Shown here one piece after another: positions 44,383-51,342 of a stretch of DNA of 64,000 bases. Location: the NCBI GenBank assembly GCA_016192075.1, contig JACPUU010000021.1, positions 186,001 through 250,000 on the forward strand, written 5' to 3'. The stretch is from Bacteroidota bacterium (GTDB lineage: Bacteria > Bacteroidota > Bacteroidia > Flavobacteriales_D > Crocinitomicaceae). Positions within the stretch are counted from its first letter, which is position 1, and each line of letters begins with the position of its first letter. The position numbers were made by a program, and so were the translations under genes. The notes beneath the pieces were generated by a model. The model saw only the letters and a list, made by a program, of their open reading frames with translations. It did not search any database and was not told where the DNA came from.

Positions 44383-44997
44383 ATGCGATTCTATCAAATT
44401 CCCAAATGGTTCAGGACTTTATACCCCGGTGCCATTTGGGATTTTTTTTTGGATCAGAAGCCAACGCTGTACCTGACTTTTGACGACGGCCCCAACCCAA
44501 ACACCACACCATTCATTTTAGATCTGCTGAATCAATATGATGCAAAAGCCACCTTCTTTTGCCTGGGTAAAAACGTCAAAGAATTTCCAGCTTTATTTGA
44601 ACGCATACGCACCAACGGTCATGCCATTGGTAATCACGGCATGCTGCATTTAGATGGCTACAAAACCACTACGGAAGCGTATATCAGAAACGCATCAGAA
44701 GCTGCTGGTTACATTCCATCTTCACTTTACCGCCCGGCCTATGGCCGCATCAAAAAATCACAGTATACAGCTTTAAAAAAACAGGGCTTTCAACCCGTAT
44801 TCTGGTCCTTGCTGACGTATGATTTTGACGCTGCTTTCCCTTCGGAAAAAAGGCTGGCGCTGATTCGCAAAAAAACCAAAGCGGGTACCATCCTGGTTTT
44901 TCATGATTCTGAAAAAGCCTTTCCGCAGTTAAAAAAAGAATTACCCGTTTTGCTGGAAGAATGGAAACGGATGGGGTATACATTTGTCGCCATTTAA
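44383..44997 (+). CDS. Polysaccharide deacetylase family protein (NodB domain)
   Basis: 204-aa enzyme: LYLTFDDGPNPNTTPFIL (Asp34/Asp35 metal motif), HAIGNHGMLHLDGYKT (zinc-binding HxxxH region), LYRPAYGRI, FWSLLTYDFD, and ILVFHDSEKAF. It de-N- or O-acetylates a sugar chain in the envelope. No signal peptide or anchor is obvious (RFYQIPKWFRTLYPGAIWDFFL), so it may sit at the membrane or cytosolic side, working with the DUF2723 protein upstream. Confidence 0.88.
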   Translation: MRFYQIPKWFRTLYPGAIWDFFLDQKPTLYLTFDDGPNPNTTPFILDLLNQYDAKATFFCLGKNVKEFPALFERIRTNGHAIGNHGMLHLDGYKTTTEAYIRNASEAAGYIPSSLYRPAYGRIKKSQYTALKKQGFQPVFWSLLTYDFDAAFPSEKRLALIRKKTKAGTILVFHDSEKAFPQLKKELPVLLEEWKRMGYTFVAI

Positions 44998-45042
44998 ATT
45001 CAATTGGTGGAATCAGAGATTCGTCCCGTATTACTCTCACAT

Positions 45043-45160
45043 AATTGTCATTTCGAACGGAATGCAATGGAGAGAGAAATCTTATCCTGTTAACGTCCAA
45101 TATCATCCCATTTATGGCTCCGTTATTGGCAGATTTCTCACTGCGTTCGAAATGACAATT
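45043..45160. mobile_element. MITE-like inverted-repeat element
   Basis: Perfect 15-bp terminal inverted repeats (45043-45057 AATTGTCATTTCGAA and 45146-45160), imperfect continuation with GAGAAATCT on both sides. About 118 bp, no coding capacity. The GTCATTTCGAA...AGATTTCTC pattern is, from memory, a recurrent hairpin repeat in Bacteroidota genomes. Confidence 0.75.
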
Positions 45161-45194
45161 CCAGGTCTTATGGTCAGTAGAATATTCCAAATTA

Positions 45195-45227
45195 AAACCC
45201 CGGCTCTGCGTTCAGAACCGGGGTTTC
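45195..45227 (+). terminator. Hairpin, possible terminator
   Basis: 9-bp stem (45195-45203 with 45218-45226), only three Ts after it; may terminate the DUF2723 operon after the MITE. Confidence 0.45.
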
Positions 45228-45366
45228 TCCATGAAAAAAATCTACTATTAACGTTGCTATTGTTGACCCCTGAACTGCATTTGTGCTTACTTATGCCATG
45301 AAAAATTTACGTCGTCTTAGGGTCTTCAGATAATAGTAGCTCTTTTGAGTTTAAAACTCAGTTTCT

Positions 45367-46176
45367 TTAAAAGTGAAAGGATGCACCAAACGTAAGCGGA
45401 TATGCTGTTTCTGATTTTCCGTTTTCATACAGTGACAGCAGGTTGTAATTTGCAAACAACCCAAAATCACGGTAACCCATACGCACTGTAGCACATACCT
45501 GGAACGGGTTGAGGTTGTATCTACCCTTTTCTTTATGATCATTTTCACCGCCAAACACATCGTAAATGTATTTTACTTTTGAACCAATTCTGACACCGCC
45601 AATGGCTCCAAAAGCAATGTGAAAGTTCTTCTCAGCATACCTGGATGTATTGATTTGAAAAAGCACCGGAATGTTGAAGTAATTTACGCGCAACTGATTT
45701 TTGGTAAAGCCCGTTACCAGTGTTGAATCATACATTCCCCAGGTAGAATCTGCATTTGACGTCAGGCGTAAATGATCATCTTTAAAACCATAACGGCTGT
45801 TGGTAAATCCAAGCCCGGTAACAATTCCAAAATAATCTTTGACTATTCTGATTTTTTGTTCTGCAAAATTAAAACTGTATGAGAATGATTGCGCCGGGTC
45901 TACCTCCAGGTGAGCTGAATTAAAAGTAGGTTCAAAATTGCCATTCATGAGCATGTTTACACCTACATCCAATCCACCCCAATAGGTTAAATCTCCATAA
46001 TCCCAGTCTTTTGACCATTCTTCAGGCTCCTGCGTATCTTCTGCCAGCAGGGTGTCTTTATCTACAATTATAAACTCAATGTCTCCAATTGTAAAACGGG
46101 TTGTATCACCTTCTTCTTCTTGTCCGAATAAAATTGCGCCTGCAAGCAGTGCAAAAATTGTTGTTAGCTTTTTCAT
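45367..46176 (-). CDS. Outer-membrane beta-barrel protein (PorT/OmpW-like family)
   Basis: 269-aa protein; signal 1-19, acidic N-terminal segment, then an 8-strand-like barrel with alternating hydrophobic strands (TYWGGLDVGVNMLM, YFGIVTGLGFTNSRYGF, NYFNIPVLFQIN, FHIAFGAIGGVRIGSK, CATVRMGYRDFGLFANYNLLSLYE) and C-terminal aromatic FHF. Belongs to the outer membrane beta-barrel (PF13568-like) family. It is the third gene of a sigma/anti-sigma/barrel unit and is separated from the anti-sigma gene by a 44-bp perfect palindrome. Confidence 0.8.
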   Translation of the reverse strand: MKKLTTIFALLAGAILFGQEEEGDTTRFTIGDIEFIIVDKDTLLAEDTQEPEEWSKDWDYGDLTYWGGLDVGVNMLMNGNFEPTFNSAHLEVDPAQSFSYSFNFAEQKIRIVKDYFGIVTGLGFTNSRYGFKDDHLRLTSNADSTWGMYDSTLVTGFTKNQLRVNYFNIPVLFQINTSRYAEKNFHIAFGAIGGVRIGSKVKYIYDVFGGENDHKEKGRYNLNPFQVCATVRMGYRDFGLFANYNLLSLYENGKSETAYPLTFGASFHF

Positions 46177-46194
46177 AGTTGTTCGTTTTTTTTG

Positions 46195-46238
46195 CCCGGC
46201 CCTTAGCCCGGGATTTAAATCCCGGGCTAAGGGCCGGG
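46195..46238. repeat. 44-bp perfect palindrome
   Basis: Arms of 22 bp (46195-46216 and 46217-46238) with no loop, core GGGATTTAAATCCC. It lies 18 bp upstream of the barrel gene start and downstream of the anti-sigma gene. There is no T run on the minus strand, so it is not a normal terminator for that operon. Confidence 0.95.
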
Positions 46239-46342
46239 GGCTGTTTTTCTGATTTTTTCAGGGAGCGCTTTTGAATTTCGCAAGGCCTGTTGAAATTCGT
46301 TAAACTCCTTGTTGGTTGTAGGACGCGCATGCACACCAAAAG

Positions 46343-47392
46343 TTACAGCCCGCTTTGTTTTTTTCTTTCAAATTCAAAATTTCCGATTTTAAATCCGTAC
46401 GCTACATATTCATTAGTGCCCACATTTTTATCACGGGTAAAATAAACCTCCCGTTTTGTAACATTGCTGGCAGCATCTGTCACAATTTTGTAAGGCTCTT
46501 CCGTCACAATTTTTTCAAAGTGCACTTTTTCCACGCTCGTTATTTCAAGGTCTTTGTCATCCGATTGTGGATTCAAATCCGGCGCTTTTTCTTTATTACC
46601 ATCCGCTATTTTCAAATCATCAGGTAATTCTAATGGTTTAACCGGGCTGGTTGAATCCTGATCAGGTGCTTTTTCCTCGTTTACAAAAAGATTATCCGGC
46701 GCGGGTTGTTGCACTCTGTAATGCTTTTCAGGTGATGTGCTGTTGTTGTCGGGTGAATTGGAAATCAACTCTCCCGGTTGCATGTCCGTATTGTACGAAT
46801 TTTGCTGAACCGTTTCTGCCATGTTTCTTTCAATAGCCAATGACGCCAATACAGCACTGTTATCACCCGTTGTTTCTGCCACAGGTGTTTCAGCACCAAA
46901 CCGGTTTACAGCAGCGGTAATAACTAGAACGGCAACTGCAGCAACCGCAGCTATACGCAGGTATAATGGTATTACAAGGCCGGTTGCTATTTTCAGCTTT
47001 TGTTTGTCTTCATAAACCTCACTCAAATCTGCTTTCAGAATGGTTGACTGATAAGCGGTATAGGTTTTTTCAAGCTGGTGTTTGCGTATAAAATCTTCCA
47101 GTTCCTGCTGTTTCGAGGCGGTGAGATTTCCCTCAACGGATTCAATCATCCAGGTTTCTGCCGTGCTCATAGAAAGCACCGCATCATCATCTACCTTAAG
47201 TGCTGGTTTGTTTTCAAAAACAGCAGCAGACGGGTTTAATGAAATCTCTGTCAGATCAAGATCCAGTCCGGCTTTCAAATCAGGATTCTGCTCCAGAAAA
47301 ACAAACAGATCATGTTGCTCTTCTGCACCCAGATTTCCTTCGATGTAATCGAGAAAATACGCCTCGTAATTATGTCTGTTTATCTTTTCCAT
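46343..47392 (-). CDS. Anti-sigma factor-like membrane protein
   Basis: 349-aa protein: two N-terminal helical modules (YFLDYIEGNLGAEEQHDLFVFLEQNPDL and the repeat ESVEGNLTASKQQELEDFIRKH), a transmembrane helix (about 146-165), and a long acidic, Pro-rich periplasmic tail. It lacks the HxxxCxxC zinc motif. The start is 30 bp after the sigma factor stop, so it is the partner that holds that sigma factor. No signal-receiving domain is recognised; the barrel downstream may be the sensor or target. Confidence 0.78.
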   Translation of the reverse strand: MEKINRHNYEAYFLDYIEGNLGAEEQHDLFVFLEQNPDLKAGLDLDLTEISLNPSAAVFENKPALKVDDDAVLSMSTAETWMIESVEGNLTASKQQELEDFIRKHQLEKTYTAYQSTILKADLSEVYEDKQKLKIATGLVIPLYLRIAAVAAVAVLVITAAVNRFGAETPVAETTGDNSAVLASLAIERNMAETVQQNSYNTDMQPGELISNSPDNNSTSPEKHYRVQQPAPDNLFVNEEKAPDQDSTSPVKPLELPDDLKIADGNKEKAPDLNPQSDDKDLEITSVEKVHFEKIVTEEPYKIVTDAASNVTKREVYFTRDKNVGTNEYVAYGFKIGNFEFERKKQSGL

Positions 47393-47422
47393 TTGTTCAT
47401 TCTCCTTTCCTGTCCCTCTGCA

Positions 47423-47914
47423 CTATTGCTCTAAAACTGCTTCAACGCTGATCAGAATTTGTTTCAGCTTGGTGCGGGCTCTGAATATGTATACCTTTAC
47501 CTGGCTTTCTGTCAAATTTGTAATCTCCCCTATTTCAGCATACTCATACCCTTCATAGTCGCGCAGCAAAATAACGGTTCGTTGTATTTCAGGCAGCTGA
47601 TCCAGGGCGTCGTGCAGAATTTTCTGCAAATCGGTATTTTTATGCGGTGATGCTGATTCGTGTTTGTCAATTGCCTCAACAGTGGTCTGATACTTTTCTT
47701 TTCGCAACACATCAATCAATGTATGATGAGCTGTTGTGAACAGATAGGATCTGATTTTTTCAACCGAAACCGTGTCACGCTTAATCCAAACCTTTGCAAA
47801 CGTTTCCTGCACAATATCTTTTGCCACATCGGTATTTTTAATGTGTTTCAATACAAACCGGTAAATATTATCGGCGTACTGATCAACGGCGCTATTGTAT
47901 TCCCGTGCGGTCAT
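47423..47914 (-). CDS. ECF RNA polymerase sigma factor
   Basis: 163-aa sigma factor: region 2 (YADNIYRFVLKHIKNTDVAKDIVQETFAKVWIKRD) and region 4 (LDQLPEIQRTVILLRDYEGYEYAEIGEITNLTESQVKVYIFRARTKLKQIL). Heads an operon with its anti-sigma and an outer-membrane barrel gene. Confidence 0.93.
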   Translation of the reverse strand: MTAREYNSAVDQYADNIYRFVLKHIKNTDVAKDIVQETFAKVWIKRDTVSVEKIRSYLFTTAHHTLIDVLRKEKYQTTVEAIDKHESASPHKNTDLQKILHDALDQLPEIQRTVILLRDYEGYEYAEIGEITNLTESQVKVYIFRARTKLKQILISVEAVLEQ

Positions 47915-47970
47915 TTGGTTGCGTTCTGATGGTGTGACGCATCACCCCCATCAAAAGTTACACTCTTCTT

Positions 47971-48327
47971 TTATTTAATTACAAATTTAATGGGAACTAT
48001 GTAGACTGTGTTCTGTTTTTCACTGCCTGAAATTAATTCACTAACCGGCATTTTTAATACGGTTTCAAGTGCTGCATTGTCAAGGGTTTCTGAAATACCC
48101 TGCGCAATTTCAACATTTGCCAGCATACCCTGGTCAGCTATTGTAAAGGTTACATACACGGTTCCCTCTTCATTATTGGTTAACGCTTCTGTAGGGTATT
48201 CGACATGTGCAGCAATCCAGGTTTGCATTTTTTCTGCCGTACTCACGGGATTAATACCACCGTTTACGTCATTGGCCCGTGAAGACAATGTCAGCAGAAT
48301 TCCAAGGGCTAAAATTAAATTTTTCAT
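47971..48327 (-). CDS. Small exported TonB C-terminal domain protein
   Basis: 118-aa protein; signal 1-18, then a TonB_C-like domain (MQTWIAAHVEYPTEALTNNEEGTVYVTFTIADQGMLANVEIAQGI, YIVPIKFVIK). It has no anchor. It is encoded just upstream of the sigma gene with a 56-bp gap on the same strand and may belong to that unit. Confidence 0.75.
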   Translation of the reverse strand: MKNLILALGILLTLSSRANDVNGGINPVSTAEKMQTWIAAHVEYPTEALTNNEEGTVYVTFTIADQGMLANVEIAQGISETLDNAALETVLKMPVSELISGSEKQNTVYIVPIKFVIK

Positions 48328-48490
48328 ACAGTCAAATTTTGGTTATTTGATCGTATGACGCCCGGGGTGTTTTATTTGTTACAGGTTACCCCCTGAAAAA
48401 TTGTGGTTTACCCCAAAACCCTGACCCGCCGCTCACAAATGAGACAATAATTCCGGGGCATTGCCGTTTTATTTCAACCTAAAACCCGTT

Positions 48491-48595
48491 ATGAAAAAAC
48501 TACTGTGTACGCTGCTTTGCTGCCTGAGTATTCTGACCGGCAGCTATTCCCAAAGTAACGGCCGGTTTTTTGGTATTTTAGCTCTTTTTGTTTAA
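48491..48595 (+). pseudogene. Orphan signal-peptide fragment
   Basis: ATG at 48491 opens a 34-residue frame, MKKLLCTLLCCLSILTGSYS then QSNGRFFGILALFV, ending at TAA 48593. It has a normal signal peptide with SYSQ cleavage but nothing after it. Probably the left end of a deleted secreted-protein gene; alternatively a small secreted peptide. Confidence 0.5.
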
Positions 48596-48636
48596 AACTG
48601 GGTTCAATCCGTTCAGGAAATCTGGAGAGATAACCC

Positions 48637-48644
48637 TAATTTTG
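48637..48644 (+). promoter_or_regulatory. -7 promoter box TAATTTTG
   Basis: TAnnTTTG match ending only 4 nt before the ATG at 48649, again predicting a leaderless or near-leaderless message. Confidence 0.4.
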
Positions 48645-48648
48645 CACC

Positions 48649-49542
48649 ATGCTCAGCATTGATCCCAAATCGATACCAACACCACAGCTTCATGCCTATT
48701 TACTGGGAGCCATTGGTCCGCGCCCCATTGCTTTTGCAAGTACGGTTGATGAAAATGGAAATCCCAACCTGGCACCTTTTAGTTTTTTTAATGTTTTCAG
48801 CGCAAATCCGCCTGTTTTAATATTTTCACCGGCCCGCGCCGGAAGAACCAATACCACCAAAGACACTTACAACAATGTCAAAAAAGTACCGGAAGTAGTA
48901 ATCAATGTGGTAAATTATGACATGGTACACCAAATGTCACTGGCCAGTTCACCTTATCCGGCTGGAACGGATGAATTTATCAAATCAGGTTTTACCAAAA
49001 TTGCGTCAGATACGGTAAAACCTTTCCGCGTAGCGGAGTCACCGGTGCAGTTTGAATGCAAAGTGACCCAGGTTATCGAACTTGGAGCTGAAGGCGGCGC
49101 AGGAAACCTGATTATCTGCGAAGTAACAAAGCTTCATATTCAGGAAGCGGTGCTGGATGCCAATGGCAAAATTGATCAGCATAAAATTGACCTGGTTGCC
49201 CGCATGGGGGGTAACTGGTATTGCCGGGCAAATAAAAATTCCATGTTTGAAATTGAAAAGCCCATTACCACCTGCGGTATTGGCTATGATCAGCTACCCG
49301 CTGATATTATTGCCTCTAAAGTGCTTACCAAAAACGATTTGGGTCACCTGGCCGGTATTGAAGTATTACCCAATGAAACAGATGTTAATGAATATAAATT
49401 GCTGGAATTAAGTGAAATTTTCGTTTCTTTGGAAAACAATCAAAACGAGCTTGAAATTCAGTTACACAAACGTGCAAAAGAATTATTAAATCAAAATAAG
49501 CTGGCAGAGGCATGGTTGACGCTGCTGGCTTTTAACAATTAA
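48649..49542 (+). CDS. Flavin reductase family protein
   Basis: 297-aa FMN-binding split-barrel enzyme: LLGAIGPRPIAFASTVDENGNPNLAPFSFFNVFSANPP, FSPARAGRTNTTKDTYNNVKK, HQMSLASSPYPAGTDEF, FECKVTQVIELG. It reduces flavin or uses bound FMN to supply an oxidoreductase partner. The last 80 residues are a longer helical extension than in the smallest members. DUF3127 gene follows. Confidence 0.9.
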   Translation: MLSIDPKSIPTPQLHAYLLGAIGPRPIAFASTVDENGNPNLAPFSFFNVFSANPPVLIFSPARAGRTNTTKDTYNNVKKVPEVVINVVNYDMVHQMSLASSPYPAGTDEFIKSGFTKIASDTVKPFRVAESPVQFECKVTQVIELGAEGGAGNLIICEVTKLHIQEAVLDANGKIDQHKIDLVARMGGNWYCRANKNSMFEIEKPITTCGIGYDQLPADIIASKVLTKNDLGHLAGIEVLPNETDVNEYKLLELSEIFVSLENNQNELEIQLHKRAKELLNQNKLAEAWLTLLAFNN

Positions 49543-49591
49543 CAACAGTCCTCCGAAGCTTTAGCGAAGGAGAATGATAAAACCAAACAAT

Positions 49592-49951
49592 ATGTACACA
49601 TTAAAAGGAGAATTAAAAGTAATCAGCCCTACGCAACAAGTATCTGATTCATTTAAAAAGAGAGAATTTGTGGTGGTGGATGCCTCCGGACAATATGCCC
49701 AGACAATTCAGTTTCAAGCCGTTCAGGATCGTTGTGAATTGCTTGACCGTTTTAAAGTGGGTGACAGTGTTGAAGTAACTTTTTTCCTACGCGGAAGAGA
49801 GTGGACCAACCCGAAAGACGGACAAGTTCGTTTCTTCAACTCACTTGATGCATGGAAAGTTGAACCACTTGGTTCAGGTACTGATAAAGTAACCAATGTT
49901 AACAATGCTGAGACTTTTGTAGCTGAAGGAGACGATGATCTTCCGTTCTAA
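49592..49951 (+). CDS. DUF3127 OB-fold protein with SSB-like acidic tail
   Basis: 119-aa protein: YTLKGELKVISPTQQVSDSFKKREFVVVD, YAQTIQFQAVQDRCELLDRFKVGDSVEVTFFLRGREW, typical of DUF3127, a small OB-fold family common in Bacteroidota. The C-terminal six residues DDDLPF match the conserved tip of single-stranded DNA-binding protein (DDDIPF), which recruits repair and replication enzymes. Start at 49592 (MYTLKG) rather than an upstream ATG. Binding to ssDNA is inference. Confidence 0.8.
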   Translation: MYTLKGELKVISPTQQVSDSFKKREFVVVDASGQYAQTIQFQAVQDRCELLDRFKVGDSVEVTFFLRGREWTNPKDGQVRFFNSLDAWKVEPLGSGTDKVTNVNNAETFVAEGDDDLPF

Positions 49952-49969
49952 ACTACACTAAAACACGCA

Positions 49970-50007
49970 AAAGCCCGGTTATTCTGTATTAGAATCCGGG
50001 CTTTTTT
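49970..50007 (+). terminator. Rho-independent terminator
   Basis: 9-bp stem (49970-49978 with 49996-50004) and T run after the DUF3127 gene; minus-strand HK gene ends at 50065. Confidence 0.8.
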
Positions 50008-50064
50008 AGTTACCTGTTTTTTTCCAAAAACACCTTTGAAAGGTGTTTCCGGCACGTCAAATAA

Positions 50065-50835
50065 TCACATAAACCGCAGGCTGTAAGACAGCCCTTTATC
50101 CCGTTTCACAACAAGCTCACCATCCAGCTGCTCAGTCAACATAACAATAAGCTGCGTTCCCAGGCTTTCTGATTTAGCAATATCAAAGTCTTTCGGCAGT
50201 CCTTTTCCATCATCAGAATAGGTAATGGTATACCACCCTGTTTCATCTACCGCTGCATGAATTTTGATTTTGCCCTCACCGCCAGGGAAAGCATGCTTGA
50301 GCGAATTGCTCATCATTTCATTCATAATCAACCCAAGCGGAATCATGTAGTCAATTTCGAAATAGATTGCGCGGTCAATCTCCAGTTCAAGCACAATGGC
50401 ATGCTTTGGTGGTGCATACGATAAAAAAAGACTGGCCGATAAAAATTCAATGTACTCACGCAGCTGGGTAAATACAAAATCTTTGGTGCTGTATAACATT
50501 TCATGTACCAGGGCCATAGCACTAATGCGGTTTTGACTATCCTGAACCAGTGCCAGCAAGCGCTCATTGTCTTCATTAATTGTTTGCAGCTTGAGCATGC
50601 TGATAATAATCTGCATGTTGTTTTTTACCCGGTGATGCAGTTCCTTAAGCAACTGTTCTTTCTCTTTAAGTGAAACAACATTCTCACGCAGTTCTTCACC
50701 CAGCATATTTACCCCGGCGGCAATTGCGGCAATAGAATCACCAGCTCCATGAATTTGAATTTTATGAGAAAAATCAAGTCGTGCCAGGGCCATAATGGCT
50801 TCCAGAATCTCTGTTGTTCTTGAATCAGATTTCAT
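50065..50835 (-). CDS. Soluble HisKA_2-type histidine kinase
   Basis: 256-aa kinase: N-terminal helix pair resembling a HAMP-like linker (EILEAIMALARLDFSHKI, GEELRENV), the DHp motif LLKELHHRVKNNMQIIISMLKLQ with phosphoacceptor His68, and an HATPase domain (IPLGLIMNEMMSNSLKHAFPGG N-box; YSDDGKGLPKDFD; SLGTQLIVMLTEQL). No TM segment, so cytosolic. I choose 50835 as start because the longer frame overlaps the upstream gene by 62 bp; at 50835 the overlap is 11 bp. Coupled to the STAS-like gene. Confidence 0.85.
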   Translation of the reverse strand: MKSDSRTTEILEAIMALARLDFSHKIQIHGAGDSIAAIAAGVNMLGEELRENVVSLKEKEQLLKELHHRVKNNMQIIISMLKLQTINEDNERLLALVQDSQNRISAMALVHEMLYSTKDFVFTQLREYIEFLSASLFLSYAPPKHAIVLELEIDRAIYFEIDYMIPLGLIMNEMMSNSLKHAFPGGEGKIKIHAAVDETGWYTITYSDDGKGLPKDFDIAKSESLGTQLIVMLTEQLDGELVVKRDKGLSYSLRFM

Positions 50836-51238
50836 GTGTACCGTTATTGGAGAAATCTGCACACCAAGCGAGTGCTTTTTTTTCATTCGTAAATAACCGT
50901 ACCGGAACCCGGGGTTTATTTAACCCCATGAAAAAATTACCAATAATGGTGCTCAACGGAGACTCTATCAGAATTGCAAAAGCGATCACTCTTGAATCAC
51001 GGCCCCGCATTGAAAAATGGTCACGTGCTTCTTTGGTAATTGATTTGATAGGACGTGCATCAATCAACAATGCAAAATTGGAAGGACCCGGAAATGCATT
51101 AATCACTTCTGAATTTTCACGGGCGTCGTTCAGGTCAATTTCTGCTGATTCTCTTACCACCGTCCGCGCAATTCCATCTGCACCCATCCAGGTTACATAG
51201 CAGCGCAGTTCTTTACGGGTTTGGGTCTCTACATCCAT
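50825..51238 (-). CDS. STAS/SpoIIAA-like protein (DUF7793 type)
   Basis: 137-aa protein with a STAS-like core: FALLIDARPIKSITKEARDHF, RVIAFAILIESPLSTIIGNFFMGLNKPRVPVRLFTNEKKALAWC. It resembles STAS-type domains used as anti-sigma antagonists or phospho-switches; these keep a Ser/Thr that is phosphorylated by kinases and freed by PP2C phosphatases. Overlaps the HK by 11 bp and is divergent from the Cache-PP2C gene, 104 bp away. Confidence 0.7.
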   Translation of the reverse strand: MDVETQTRKELRCYVTWMGADGIARTVVRESAEIDLNDARENSEVINAFPGPSNFALLIDARPIKSITKEARDHFSMRGRDSRVIAFAILIESPLSTIIGNFFMGLNKPRVPVRLFTNEKKALAWCADFSNNGTHEI

Positions 51239-51303
51239 CGAGTAAAAATAACAAGTTTTCTTTCTGAAACCCAATTCCACCAAACGGTTTTGCTTAATTA
51301 TTC

Positions 51304-51311
51304 TATATTTG
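51304..51311 (+). promoter_or_regulatory. -7 promoter box TATATTTG
   Basis: TAnnTTTG match giving a leader of about 25 nt before the GTG at 51343. It lies in the divergent region shared with the STAS-like gene. Confidence 0.45.
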
Positions 51312-51342
51312 TTTCAAACTCTAACATTTATACCTCAAATTT

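Larger units (their letters stand above)
44998..45366. other. 369-bp noncoding region with a MITE-like element
   Basis: Contains an inverted-repeat element (45043-45160) and a weak hairpin terminator (45195-45227). Long open frames that cross the element are shadows. Confidence 0.6.

Noticed and set aside
44750-45301. Open frames across the deacetylase end and MITE (minus 44750-45190, plus 44984-45301)
   Set aside because: They cross the inverted-repeat element and have no protein-like features.
48575-48605. Short shared string TAGCTCTTTT...GTTTAAAACT here and near 45338
   Set aside because: Only about 20 bases with mismatches; too short to support a relationship.
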